A stretch of DNA of 64,000 nucleotides. Origin: an uncultured Eubacteriales bacterium. GTDB lineage: Bacteria; Bacillota; Clostridia; Lachnospirales; Lachnospiraceae. The position numbers and the translations under genes are program-made. The stretch lies in NCBI GenBank assembly GCA_949283695.1, contig CASDTX010000046.1:227603-291602 (forward strand), in the 5' to 3' direction. Shown here piece by piece: positions 16,772-25,436 of the stretch. Within the stretch, counting starts at the first letter, position 1; each line of letters begins with the position of its first letter. Below the pieces are notes generated by a model, which did no database searches, was not told the origin of the DNA, and saw only the letters and a list, made by a program, of their open reading frames with translations.

Positions 16772-16800
16772 ATTTTACCTCTCAGGAAAGGACGCGTCAA
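16772..16800 (-). promoter_or_regulatory. Promoter of the regulator-kinase-ABC exporter operon
   Basis: On the minus strand TTGACG (16800-16795), a 17-base spacer and TAAAAT (16777-16772) form a near-consensus SigA promoter, 78 bases before the regulator start at 16694. Confidence 0.7.
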
Positions 16801-16817
16801 GGTGACAGTTCAGCCCT

Positions 16818-16901
16818 AACCACCGCCCGCATGCGCATTCGTCGCGCTAACGCGCTCCAGTCCCGCACTACGTGCTAAGACTGCTTATGAGGGCGGCGGT
16901 T
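16818..16901. repeat. Long imperfect inverted repeat with GC-rich core
   Basis: AACCACCGCCC (16818-16828) pairs with GGGCGGCGGTT (16891-16901), 10 of 11 positions. The 62-base interior contains further short GCGC repeats and CCGCACTACGTGCTAA. A similar CCGCACTGACGTGCTAA is found in reverse orientation at the end of the window, hinting at a dispersed structured element. Confidence 0.5.
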
Positions 16902-16915
16902 ACGAGTTTCACTCG

Positions 16916-16980
16916 TATCCAGAGACAGGAAAATACCTCTTACATGCAAGCATGACGCTGAATTTTCCTGTCTCTGGATA
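16916..16980. repeat. Perfect 19-bp inverted repeat
   Basis: TATCCAGAGACAGGAAAAT (16916-16934) and its exact complement (16962-16980) flank a 27-base loop. A second small hairpin, TACGAG-TTTCA-CTCGTA (16901-16917), abuts the left arm. Together with the 16818 element this occupies most of the gene-free stretch 16725-17182 between two divergent operons. No ORF of note is present there. It resembles a miniature inverted-repeat element or a bidirectional insulator; its function is unknown. Confidence 0.7.
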
Positions 16981-17033
16981 CGGTGCGAACTGTAACACGG
17001 ATACGATTCAAGTGGGAAAATGGACCGCCTGAC

Positions 17034-17063
17034 TTGCAAAGACCGGGGCCCAGATGATAGAAT
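17034..17063 (+). promoter_or_regulatory. Probable promoter of the peptidase/5-oxoproline operon
   Basis: TTGCAA (17034-17039), an 18-base spacer and TAGAAT (17058-17063) lie 120 bases before the peptidase start. A small palindrome AGAAT-AGAAAAG-ATTCT begins inside the -10 and could bind a regulator. Confidence 0.5.
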
Positions 17064-17182
17064 AGAAAAGATTCTACACCTGCAGGCAGCAGCGAGCATT
17101 CTGCCTGTACGGGAGGCCGGATCCGGCGGCGGGATTCCGCGCAGATCCGGTGAAAAACCGGGGAAAGACAAGAGGGCTGGAT

Positions 17183-20100
17183 ATGAGAGGAAAAGAGGCG
17201 GTACGCCAGGCGTTTCTGCGGGGGTTTTATACGGAGGCGGCAGTGTTTCCGGTCTGCGCCGCGGGAGAGGAACCGGGGACAATTATCGAAGTAAATTCGG
17301 ATAAGCGCAGGCCGGCGGCCCGGGGAGAGAGGAACGGGAAAGAGCCGGCCGGGGAGTTCCTTGCGGCGTCAGACGCCCCGGGGATCCTGCCGGAGGCGGA
17401 CTGGAGGCAGAAGAAGGGCCTGGAGAAACTGTTCGCGCCCGGACTGTTCTTGAAAGATCAGGACCAGGACGGACTGGCTGACGCGCTGGAACTTGTGATC
17501 TGCATTCCGGAAACTGCAGACAGTGCTCTGCTGGCGGCGGCCTGCAATTTCGCCTTCCGGTTCGGCATGGAGACGACAGGATATCAGGGATGCCTGGTGA
17601 GATATATTGAAGAAGGAATACCGGAGGACCAGAATGTTCTTCTATTTGAAGAGGGAGACCGATGCGGGATTTACTATGAACCGGCGGAAGCCGGCTCAGA
17701 AGTCTGCCGGGTACGGGTTGCCGGGCGGGGCAGAGAGCTGGAAGCGTTTGCCGCCCGGCTGTGCGGAGAGTTCCCGCTTCAGCCGGAAGGCAGGGACTGG
17801 GAGACCGTGTTAAGAGAGCTGACTGACGCATTCTGCGCCCGCAATGAAGACGGAGAACTTCTGGCGGCAGCTGTGGCTGCAGAAGGGAAGCAGCATGCAG
17901 ATGCATTCGTCTCGCCCCGCCTTGCGGCGCGGGCAGAAGCGCTGGCTGCGCAGGTTCCGCAGATCTCTTTCCACAATGCGAAAGAAGGGAAACAGGTCTT
18001 TGAGAAGAACTGGGATCTGCCCTGGGAGAAAGAGGTGCTGGAAACACTTCTGGAAGAGAAGGTCTATCCCCGCCTGAAGGAAGGGGATGTGCTGTGTGTC
18101 CAGGCGGCGATCAGCGAGGAGGAAGCTGTGCGCGGCGGGGTGCAGGCTTCCATCCTTGCGCAGGCGGAGGCGCACGGCGCGGGAACCGAAGAGTGCAGAG
18201 TCCTGTGTGCCTACAAGCAGGGGTACTCCTGGATTCGGGAGGCAGTGCTCCCGCTTTTAGAAGGAAAAGGCGCGGTCCGGATGGAGATCGCGTTCCGCCC
18301 GTTTCTTCCTGCGGGCGTACAGGAACAGGACGAAGAGAATGGGGCCTTGCCTTCGTACAACAATATCGGCGCGGGAGACCCGGATGCCTGGTATGATCTT
18401 TCCATCCGGCCTCTGCAGGAACTCTATCCCATCCGGGATGAGATCCAGAAGCGGCTGGGGATGGACCGGGATTCGGTCCTGTTCAGCCGATACGAAGGCC
18501 CGGAAGATCTGACGTATGTCTGCCGTGCCTGGGATGCCCGGGGGCGCGAGATCTTTCAGGATAAGTACCGGGCTGCATACGCGGAGCGGAGCTTTTTGGA
18601 CGCGTTCCCTGAGATGGGGAAGGTCCATCCGTGTACCGGGTATATCCGTGCGTTTATCAACGGAGAGTCTGTACTGGATGAGCGGATCCCCACGGATCTG
18701 GAACGGATCTGGGAGGTATTCCAGGGCAGTGTACTGGAAGAATGCCGGAAGTATGTGGAAGCGAAGTATCCGCAGGGCGTAACTCCGAAGGACCAGCCGC
18801 TGTTCTCGCGGCTTGTTCTGGAAGCTGAGGTCAGTGAACCGGATGAACGCCTGGATTCCAGAGAAGATCTTTTCTCATCCCTGGACGCTTTCCATGAAGA
18901 TCTGTATTTCGTAGGGTCAGATTATTTTAAGAATTACGGGCTGAAGAGCTCAGGAAATGTACTTGATGCGCCAGGGTTGATTCTTCCTCTGGTGAGAAAG
19001 CGGGAGGGGAAGCCTTCGTTTCGTGCGGCGCTTTATGACCGGGCGGCAGAGGGATTCTGCGTGAAGACAGAGGATGGGGTCTTCGGTGCGCCCTGCCGGC
19101 GGGAAGAGGTCGGTCTGTTTCTTGAGTCTGTGACCAGAGAAGGCGGCCGTACCGTGGCCACGCTTCAGACGGATGCCCCGGCAGTTTATGTGGAACGGCT
19201 TGCAGAACTGATGTCCCGGGGACTGACGGAGACAGGAAATGCGCTGGCGGGTGTAGATGTTCTGCGCTTCCGGGTCCCGGAGGAAACGGATGTTTTCAAG
19301 GGAGAAACCAACGTTTTCGAGGGAAAAACCAGCGTATTCGAGGCGGAGATCCGCCGCTGGCAGGAACCGGTGAAGGACCTGGCGATCACGGAGATTGATC
19401 TGATGGAAGACCGGGTGATCGGCTATGACGATTATATGGAGATGATCCGGCAGTTAAGACGGGTGCCGGGCATCTCTGTAGATCGGACCGCGGTCTCCTA
19501 TGAGGGCAGAGAGATCTATGCAGTCAGCCTGCTTCCGAAAGCAGAAGGGTATGTGTCCAGGACCAAGCGGCTGGCAGCCCACCCGTCCATGATCGTGAAT
19601 GCGCGGCATCATGCCAACGAAGTCTCCTCCACGAATGCATCTCTGCTCCTTCTGAAGAAGCTCTTGACGGAGAAGCAGTATGAGGATCTCACGGACCGGC
19701 TGGATCTGGTTCTGGTTCCCATGGAAAACGTGGACGGCGCGGCGCTTCACTATGAGCTTCAGAAAGAGCATCCCTGCTGGAAGCTGCATGTGGCCAGATT
19801 TAATGCGGTGGGGAAAGAATTTTATTATGACTATTTTCACGACGATACCATACACACGGAAGCACTTGGCTTTACGAAACTGTGGAGGAAGCTGCTCCCG
19901 GATGTGGTGATCGACGACCACGGGGTTCCTACCCACGAGTGGGAGCAGCAGTTTTCGGGCTACACGTCTCCGTCCTATAAGGGATTCTGGCTTCCCAGAT
20001 CCCTTCTGTACGGATACTTCTGGTATGTGACGGATCCCCAGTACCGAAGCAGCTATGAGCTGAACCGGGCGCTGGAGGAGCGGATTGCGGATGCCGTGGG

Positions 20101-20491
20101 GGCGGATCCGGAGATGGCGCGTTGGAATCAGGAATGGGCGGATCAGTTCGAGACATATGCCCATGCCTGGATGCCGGGATTGTTTCCGGCGGATTATTAT
20201 AAGGGGATGATCAATTACTGGATTCCCTTCGCCTATGATCCCGAACACCGCTATCCCTCGATCCGGTTCCCCTGGATCACGACCGTGGCATATACCAGTG
20301 AGGTGGCGGACGAGACCGCCCAGGGAGCATATTTGAACCTGTGCGCGCGGACCCACGTGGTTCATGACGAAGCAGCAATCCGGATGATGACGGAGAACAG
20401 AATCTGTGTGATGGAGGATACCTGTCAGACAGACGGAGAGTATCTGGCGCTGAAACTGCTCCGCAGGCGTCCGGTTGTGATAGAAACATAA
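17183..20491 (+). CDS. Large M14-like zinc carboxypeptidase family protein
   Basis: 1102-residue protein whose C-terminal part resembles M14 metallocarboxypeptidases. The zinc motif H-x-x-E occurs in NARHHANEVSSTN at about 809-813. A DDHGVPTHEWEQ segment near 910 may supply the third ligand. Substrate-side motifs such as VPMENVDGAALHYELQ lie between. The N-terminal 700 residues are not a family I can name. They include a DKDQDGLAD-like stretch (LKDQDQDGLADALEL) that looks like a calcium-type loop and an internal near-repeat around 704-722 (VFKGETNVFEGKTSVFEAE). No signal peptide is visible, so it probably acts in the cytoplasm on imported peptides. ATG 17183 is preferred to GTG 17150. It heads an operon with a 5-oxoproline transporter and pyroglutamyl peptidase, which suggests processing of peptides, perhaps pyroglutamyl ones. 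Confidence 0.8.
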   Translation: MRGKEAVRQAFLRGFYTEAAVFPVCAAGEEPGTIIEVNSDKRRPAARGERNGKEPAGEFLAASDAPGILPEADWRQKKGLEKLFAPGLFLKDQDQDGLADALELVICIPETADSALLAAACNFAFRFGMETTGYQGCLVRYIEEGIPEDQNVLLFEEGDRCGIYYEPAEAGSEVCRVRVAGRGRELEAFAARLCGEFPLQPEGRDWETVLRELTDAFCARNEDGELLAAAVAAEGKQHADAFVSPRLAARAEALAAQVPQISFHNAKEGKQVFEKNWDLPWEKEVLETLLEEKVYPRLKEGDVLCVQAAISEEEAVRGGVQASILAQAEAHGAGTEECRVLCAYKQGYSWIREAVLPLLEGKGAVRMEIAFRPFLPAGVQEQDEENGALPSYNNIGAGDPDAWYDLSIRPLQELYPIRDEIQKRLGMDRDSVLFSRYEGPEDLTYVCRAWDARGREIFQDKYRAAYAERSFLDAFPEMGKVHPCTGYIRAFINGESVLDERIPTDLERIWEVFQGSVLEECRKYVEAKYPQGVTPKDQPLFSRLVLEAEVSEPDERLDSREDLFSSLDAFHEDLYFVGSDYFKNYGLKSSGNVLDAPGLILPLVRKREGKPSFRAALYDRAAEGFCVKTEDGVFGAPCRREEVGLFLESVTREGGRTVATLQTDAPAVYVERLAELMSRGLTETGNALAGVDVLRFRVPEETDVFKGETNVFEGKTSVFEAEIRRWQEPVKDLAITEIDLMEDRVIGYDDYMEMIRQLRRVPGISVDRTAVSYEGREIYAVSLLPKAEGYVSRTKRLAAHPSMIVNARHHANEVSSTNASLLLLKKLLTEKQYEDLTDRLDLVLVPMENVDGAALHYELQKEHPCWKLHVARFNAVGKEFYYDYFHDDTIHTEALGFTKLWRKLLPDVVIDDHGVPTHEWEQQFSGYTSPSYKGFWLPRSLLYGYFWYVTDPQYRSSYELNRALEERIADAVGADPEMARWNQEWADQFETYAHAWMPGLFPADYYKGMINYWIPFAYDPEHRYPSIRFPWITTVAYTSEVADETAQGAYLNLCARTHVVHDEAAIRMMTENRICVMEDTCQTDGEYLALKLLRRRPVVIET

Positions 20492-20519
20492 GATCTCTAA
20501 AAGAAATGGAGGAAAAGAA

Positions 20520-21212
20520 ATGGAGTATCTGAAACTGATCGGAATTCTCATCGTAATCGTTGGATTTGCGCTGAAGAAAGACTCGATCCTGATCATCATG
20601 TGTTCGGCTGTTGTGACAGCGCTGATCGGGGGACTCGGCATCGAGGGCCTGCTGTCCACTCTGGGCCAGTCCTTTGTGGACAACCGCAGTATGGCGATCT
20701 TTATTATCGTCATGCTGGTGACAGGAACACTGGAACGAAACGGCCTGAAACAGGCTGCCGCAGACCTGATCCGCAAGGTAAAAGGAGCGTCTGCAGGGCT
20801 GGTTATCGGTTTGTACGGCGTGATGCGTATGATTTTCGCGGCGTTTAATGTCAGCTTCGGCGGTGTGGCCGGATTTGTCCGCCCCATTATTATGCCGATG
20901 GCGACAGGTGCGATCGAGGCTTCCGGGGAGAAGCCCAATGAGGAGCACGTAGAAGAGCTGAAAGGAATGGCATCCGGAATGGAGAATATCACCTGGTTCT
21001 TCGGACAGGTTCTGTTCGTGGGAGGTTCCGGCGCACTTCTGGTTCAGTCGACCTTAAAGCCTCTTGGATATGAGGTGGAACTGCTGGATCTGGCCAAGGT
21101 AGAGATCCCCATCGGAATCATCGCTCTCATTGTGGGTATTATCTACTATTATCTGAAGGATAAGAAACTGACGAAGAAATACTACGGAACTAAGGGAGGA
21201 AAGAAGAAATGA
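20520..21212 (+). CDS. 5-oxoproline transporter, DUF969 family subunit
   Basis: 230-residue integral membrane protein of the DUF969 family. It has hydrophobic segments at about 5-50, 60-80, 95-140, 160-180 and 195-215, and a family-typical NVSFGGVAGFVRPIIMP stretch. DUF969 and DUF979 proteins are nearly always encoded side by side with pyrrolidone-carboxylate peptidase, and current family naming assigns them to 5-oxoproline (pyroglutamate) transport. The same order is seen here. ATG 20520 follows GGAGG. It overlaps the partner gene by 4 bases, implying a stoichiometric complex. Confidence 0.85.
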   Translation: MEYLKLIGILIVIVGFALKKDSILIIMCSAVVTALIGGLGIEGLLSTLGQSFVDNRSMAIFIIVMLVTGTLERNGLKQAAADLIRKVKGASAGLVIGLYGVMRMIFAAFNVSFGGVAGFVRPIIMPMATGAIEASGEKPNEEHVEELKGMASGMENITWFFGQVLFVGGSGALLVQSTLKPLGYEVELLDLAKVEIPIGIIALIVGIIYYYLKDKKLTKKYYGTKGGKKK

Positions 21213-22153
21213 CATTTTTTACAGACCCTTCCATTACCATCGGGACGAAGCTTCTCGAAGTGATCTATATTTTCATGGGCTTTATGGCTGTTTATACAGG
21301 GGTGAAGAACCTGCGCGACAAGGAAAACAAGTCTCCGATCGGAACCTGTGTGTTCTGGACAGCGCTGGGGATCGTGATTGCCTTCGGCCGCTGGATCCCG
21401 TCTGTTGTAAACGGGGTGCTGATCGTGATTATGGTCATCCCCGCAATCTTTCAGAAAGTTAAGACCGGGAAGGTATCTGCTCCGACCGCGAAAGAAGTGG
21501 ATGCCAACTATCAGAAGATCGGTATGAAGATCTTCCTTCCTGCCCTGATGATCGGTATCTGCGCGATCATCTGTGCCCTGATCCCGGTGATCGGCGCCCT
21601 GACAGGCTGCGGCCTGGGCGTGATTCTGGCGGCTGTGATTCTGATGATCTATTCCAGGGAGAATAAGCCGGCAGTATTTTTAAATGATTCGGAGCGTCTG
21701 CTCTCAACGGTGGGACCGCTGAGTATGCTCCCCATGCTTCTGGCCAGCCTTGGCGCTGTGTTTACAGCTGCCGGCGTGGGCGACGTGATTGCGGGCATCG
21801 TGGGCAATGTGATCCCCAAAGGAAATGTGAATGTGGGAATCATTGTATTTGCCATTGGAATGATGCTTTTCACCATGATTATGGGGAATGCGTTTGCCGC
21901 GATCACCGTGATGACGGTGGGGATCGGAGCGCCCTTTGTTCTGGCCTACGGTGCAGATCCGGTGGTCATCGGCATGGTCGCGCTGACCTGCGGATACTGC
22001 GGAACCCTGTGCACGCCTATGGCCGCAAACTTCAATATCGTGCCCGTGGCCATGCTTGACATGAAGAACCGTATGGGAGTGATCAAAAATCAGGTGCTGC
22101 CTGCATTGATTTTGATCGTCGTGCAGATTATTTATATGATTCTGTTGAAATAG
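21209..22153 (+). CDS. 5-oxoproline transporter, DUF979 family subunit
   Basis: 314-residue multi-spanning membrane protein of the DUF979 family and partner of the upstream DUF969 protein; ATGA overlap at 21209-21212. It has about nine hydrophobic segments. GNAFAAITVMTVGIGAPF and the cysteine-bearing LTCGYCGTLCTPMAANFN near the C-terminus are characteristic. The pair probably forms a pyroglutamate carrier feeding or draining the pool handled by the downstream pyroglutamyl peptidase. Direction of transport cannot be read from sequence. Confidence 0.85.
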   Translation: MTFFTDPSITIGTKLLEVIYIFMGFMAVYTGVKNLRDKENKSPIGTCVFWTALGIVIAFGRWIPSVVNGVLIVIMVIPAIFQKVKTGKVSAPTAKEVDANYQKIGMKIFLPALMIGICAIICALIPVIGALTGCGLGVILAAVILMIYSRENKPAVFLNDSERLLSTVGPLSMLPMLLASLGAVFTAAGVGDVIAGIVGNVIPKGNVNVGIIVFAIGMMLFTMIMGNAFAAITVMTVGIGAPFVLAYGADPVVIGMVALTCGYCGTLCTPMAANFNIVPVAMLDMKNRMGVIKNQVLPALILIVVQIIYMILLK

Positions 22154-22223
22154 TTCTGCCGGGGCGCTCTGCCGGATAAAAGGCGGCAGGGACGAAAAGC
22201 GGCGGAAGAAAGGAGCGGAGAAT

Positions 22224-22868
22224 ATGAAAGTATTAGTGACAGGTTTCGATCCCTTCGGAGGAGAACGAGTGAATCCGGCGTTTGAGGCAGTGAAGCTGCT
22301 TCCAGATGAGATCGCGGGAGCAGAGATTATCAAACTGGAGATCCCCACGGTATTTACCCGCAGTGCGGCAGTGGCAGAGGAAGCGATCGAGAAGGAACGC
22401 CCGGATATCGTGCTGAGCATCGGCCAGGCGGGCGGCCGTTCCTGTATGACCGTAGAGAAGGTGGCCATCAACCTGGCAGAGGCGCGCATCCCGGATAACG
22501 ACGGGGAACAGCCCATCGGCCAGCCGCTGAGAGAAGACGGAGATACGGCTTATTTTGCTACGGTTCCGGTGAAGAGCATGGTGGCTAATATGAGAAGCCA
22601 CGGGATTCCGGCACACATCTCTTATACCGCCGGGACCTATGTATGCAACAGCATTATGTACCATGTGCTGTATCTGGCAGACCGGAAGTTTCCGGGGATT
22701 AAGGCAGGGTTCATCCATGTTCCCTACGAGGCGGGACAGGTGGTGGACAAGCCGAACGGCACGCCGTTTATGCCCTCCGGCCTGATCGCAGAGGCCATCG
22801 GCTACGCCATTGAAGCCGCTGTGCAGGGCGGTGATGATGCAGAGCTCACAGCAGGTGAGACACACTGA
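22224..22868 (+). CDS. pcp: Pyrrolidone-carboxylate (pyroglutamyl) peptidase
   Basis: Cysteine peptidase (family C15) that removes N-terminal pyroglutamate from peptides. The 214-residue length is normal. The N-terminus VTGFDPFGGERVNPAFEA, the catalytic Glu region LSIGQAGGR, the nucleophile in AGTYVCNSIMYHVLY and the histidine in FIHVPYE are all present. ATG 22224 follows AAAGGAGCGGAG. It lies 70 bases after the transporter pair; a short CTGCC/GGCAG hairpin lies in the gap. Free 5-oxoproline produced here matches the substrate of the adjacent transporter. Confidence 0.95.
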   Translation: MKVLVTGFDPFGGERVNPAFEAVKLLPDEIAGAEIIKLEIPTVFTRSAAVAEEAIEKERPDIVLSIGQAGGRSCMTVEKVAINLAEARIPDNDGEQPIGQPLREDGDTAYFATVPVKSMVANMRSHGIPAHISYTAGTYVCNSIMYHVLYLADRKFPGIKAGFIHVPYEAGQVVDKPNGTPFMPSGLIAEAIGYAIEAAVQGGDDAELTAGETH

Positions 22869-22889
22869 TAGAGATTGGACGGCACTGTC

Positions 22890-22947
22890 TGCCGCGGATC
22901 ACTGCCGGGAATGGAATGTACTGCCATTCCCGCGGGGAACCGCGGCA
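22890..22947 (+). other. Nested stem-loop in the pot operon leader
   Basis: An outer 8-bp stem TGCCGCGG/CCGCGGCA encloses an inner 9-bp stem CGGGAATGG/CCATTCCCG with a 9-base loop. Both are perfect. It lies between pcp and potA, 68 bases before the potA start. No T run follows, so it is not a plain terminator. It may be a processing site, an attenuator or a protein-binding element. Confidence 0.6.
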
Positions 22948-23015
22948 GAAATAATGCAGAGAGACTGTGGAGTGCACTGCCCGCAGCGTGCCTGATTCTA
23001 AGGAGGAAGACGAAG

Positions 23016-24593
23016 ATGGAAGGGAAAAAACTGATAGAGTTCCGCAATATTGTGAAGAATTTTGACGGCCAGATCGTGTTAAAAGGAGTGAATCTTGATA
23101 TCTATGAGAACGAGTTTGTCACCCTGCTGGGGCCAAGCGGGTGCGGCAAGACGACGCTTCTCAGGATCCTGGGCGGGTTTCTGGACGCGGACGAGGGGAG
23201 CGTGATCTTTGACGGGGAGGAGATCAGCAAGAAACCGCCTTATGAGAGGGAACTGAACACGGTATTTCAGAAGTACGCGCTGTTTCCCCATCTGAGCGTG
23301 TACGAGAATATTGCGTTCGGCCTGAAGATTAAGAAGATGAGCAAGGATGTCATTGACCAGAAAGTGATGAAGATGCTGAAGCTCATCGGTCTGGAAGGCT
23401 TCGAGAACAAGAACACCACCCTTCTGTCCGGCGGACAGCAGCAGCGGGTGGCCATTGCCAGAGCGCTGGTCAATGAGCCGAAGGTGCTTCTCCTGGATGA
23501 GCCGCTGGCGGCCCTGGATCTGAAGCTCAGAAAGGAAATGCAGTATGAGCTGAAGCGGATCCAGCAGGAGGTGGGGATTACGTTTATCTTTGTCACCCAT
23601 GACCAGGAGGAGGCCCTGACCATGTCGGATAAGATCGTCGTGATGAAGAACGGCGAGATCCAGCAGGTGGGCACCCCGGAGGATATCTACAATGAACCGG
23701 CCAACCGCTACGTGGCGAACTTTATCGGGGAGAGCAACATCATTCCGGCGGTGATGCCGGAGGATTATAAGGTGCGTTTTGACGATATTACGTTTGACTG
23801 TGTGGATTTCGGGTTTAAGAAAAACGAACTTGTAGATGTGGTGATCCGTCCGGAAGATATTGATATTGTAGATGTGAAAGACGGAAAGATGACCGGAGAG
23901 GTCTTAAGCGTCCTCTTCAAAGGCGTCCATTACGAGATCATGGTGGAGACCGTGCCCGGAACCAGTGTGACTGTGAATATGCGTGTTATCCGGAACCAGG
24001 ATGTGGCCAGCGCAGACGGCAAAGAGATGATCAGCGCCAGTGATTTCTTCGTGGATATTGACGATGTGAAAGATCTGAATGACAAGGAGATCATCGCCCT
24101 TTCCAACGCGCAGGCCTGGGATCCCCAGAGTGATGAGTTCATATCCATCGCGAAAGTGGAATACGATCTGTCCGAGGAAGAAGGGGCTTACCCGGTTGTA
24201 TTCTCGACCGCAGGCGGCACTTCCGTGAAGCGGACGATCCATGTGGTGGACCAGCCCTTTGTGAAGAATGAGAAGGCGAACGAGGGTGTCATGGCCTTCA
24301 ATTTCTTCAAGACCGTGGACGAGATCACAGAGTCTCAGGCGCTGGATACAGACTTAAAGACTTGGGCCGGAGCTCAGGGGTGGAAATTAAGTGACGAGAA
24401 TGAGAGTATTGACCTCAGCGTGGATTACGATTTCGAGCCGGAACATGTCCGGGAAGGCGTTTACAGAATCACTTTCTCCACCGCCGGACGGGAGTTCAAG
24501 ATCCATACAACCGACTACACGGAAGTAGGGCGGGAGGTAGGCCTTACCTTCTTCCCGGAAGATATTCATGTAATGGCCAGGGAGGTATTTTAG
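23016..24593 (+). CDS. potA: Spermidine/putrescine ABC transporter ATPase with Ig-like C-terminal insert
   Basis: Energises polyamine import with the PotB and PotC/D proteins downstream. The ATPase domain (1-240) is standard: GPSGCGKTT (39-47), LSGGQQQR (137-144), [11 protein letters not shown] and the H loop VTHDQEEA. The C-terminal regulatory part begins as a normal TOBE domain (RPEDIDIVD...[10 protein letters not shown]) but is interrupted after about residue 320. A roughly 175-residue insert follows, containing two related segments ending [11 protein letters not shown] and [11 protein letters not shown], which resemble bacterial Ig-like repeats. The last TOBE strand ([20 protein letters not shown]) then resumes. 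At 525 residues it is some 150-170 longer than usual. ATG 23016 follows AAGGAGG. It abuts potB with no gap. Confidence 0.93.
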   Translation: MEGKKLIEFRNIVKNFDGQIVLKGVNLDIYENEFVTLLGPSGCGKTTLLRILGGFLDADEGSVIFDGEEISKKPPYERELNTVFQKYALFPHLSVYENIAFGLKIKKMSKDVIDQKVMKMLKLIGLEGFENKNTTLLSGGQQQRVAIARALVNEPKVLLLDEPLAALDLKLRKEMQYELKRIQQEVGITFIFVTHDQEEALTMSDKIVVMKNGEIQQVGTPEDIYNEPANRYVANFIGESNIIPAVMPEDYKVRFDDITFDCVDFGFKKNELVDVVIRPEDIDIVDVKDGKMTGEVLSVLFKGVHYEIMVETVPGTSVTVNMRVIRNQDVASADGKEMISASDFFVDIDDVKDLNDKEIIALSNAQAWDPQSDEFISIAKVEYDLSEEEGAYPVVFSTAGGTSVKRTIHVVDQPFVKNEKANEGVMAFNFFKTVDEITESQALDTDLKTWAGAQGWKLSDENESIDLSVDYDFEPEHVREGVYRITFSTAGREFKIHTTDYTEVGREVGLTFFPEDIHVMAREVF

Positions 24594-25436
24594 ATGAAAC
24601 GGTTTTCAAAGCTTGCGCTTCCTTATATGGTGTGGGCGGCGCTGATGCTCGTACTTCCCATGGTGCTCATCGCCGTGTATTCGGTCATGGAACAGGGCAA
24701 CAGTATCATTCCCTTTTCCTTCACGCTGGAGCATTATGTGAAGTTCTTTACAGATCCGGACTTCCTTCTGGTTCTGTGGCGGTCCATCGTGATCGCGGTG
24801 AAGACGACCATTGTCTGTCTGATCCTGGGCTATCCGGTAGCCTATTTTATTTCCAAAAGCAGTGAAAAGGCTCAGAATATCCTGATCCTGTGCATTACCC
24901 TGCCCATGTGGATCAACATGCTGGTGCGTACGTATGCCTGGATCGGACTCTTGAGCGAGGGCGGGATCATCCAGCGGATCCTCGGGCTCTTCGGGCTGGG
25001 GGACACAGAGCTTCTCTACACGGAAGGATCCGTGCTGCTGGGAATGGTATACAACTTCCTTCCCTTCATGATCCTGCAGGTGCACACGTCGCTGACGAAG
25101 ATGGATCATTCGCTCCTGGAAGCCAGCGCGGATCTGGGAGCAAACCCGGTACAGACCTTCCGGAGAGTGACGCTGCCGCTGTCTCTTCCGGGAGTGATCA
25201 ATGGGATTACCCTGGTGTTCCTGCCTGCGGTAAGCTCCTTCTTTATCCCCAAGCTTCTGGGCGGAGGCCAGTATTTCCTGATTGGAAATATGATTGAGAA
25301 CCAGTTTATCACAGTCGGCGAGTGGAACTTCGGCAGCGCTGTGTCCATGATCATCGCCGTGATTATGATGCTGCTGATGATGGCGGTGCGCAGGATCGAG
25401 AACCGCAACGCGGGCGGAAAGGGGGCAGAGACATGA
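24594..25436 (+). CDS. potB: Spermidine/putrescine ABC transporter permease PotB
   Basis: 280-residue permease with six predicted membrane helices and the ABC permease EAA motif (LLEASADLGANPVQTFRRVTLPLSLPG). Together with the PotC part of the next protein it forms the channel for polyamine uptake. ATG 24594 is directly after the potA stop and the gene overlaps the next by ATGA. The sequence is ordinary for the family. Confidence 0.93.
   Translation: MKRFSKLALPYMVWAALMLVLPMVLIAVYSVMEQGNSIIPFSFTLEHYVKFFTDPDFLLVLWRSIVIAVKTTIVCLILGYPVAYFISKSSEKAQNILILCITLPMWINMLVRTYAWIGLLSEGGIIQRILGLFGLGDTELLYTEGSVLLGMVYNFLPFMILQVHTSLTKMDHSLLEASADLGANPVQTFRRVTLPLSLPGVINGITLVFLPAVSSFFIPKLLGGGQYFLIGNMIENQFITVGEWNFGSAVSMIIAVIMMLLMMAVRRIENRNAGGKGAET

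Noticed and set aside
19454-20992. 512-codon open frame on the minus strand opposite the M14-like peptidase and DUF969 genes
   Set aside because: Spans two well-supported plus-strand genes, has no ribosome binding site or family resemblance; a G+C-driven shadow frame.
22875-23015. Upstream in-frame extension of potA (47 extra residues)
   Set aside because: Runs through the hairpin leader, lacks a ribosome site, and the protein family begins at ATG 23016 with AAGGAGG before it.
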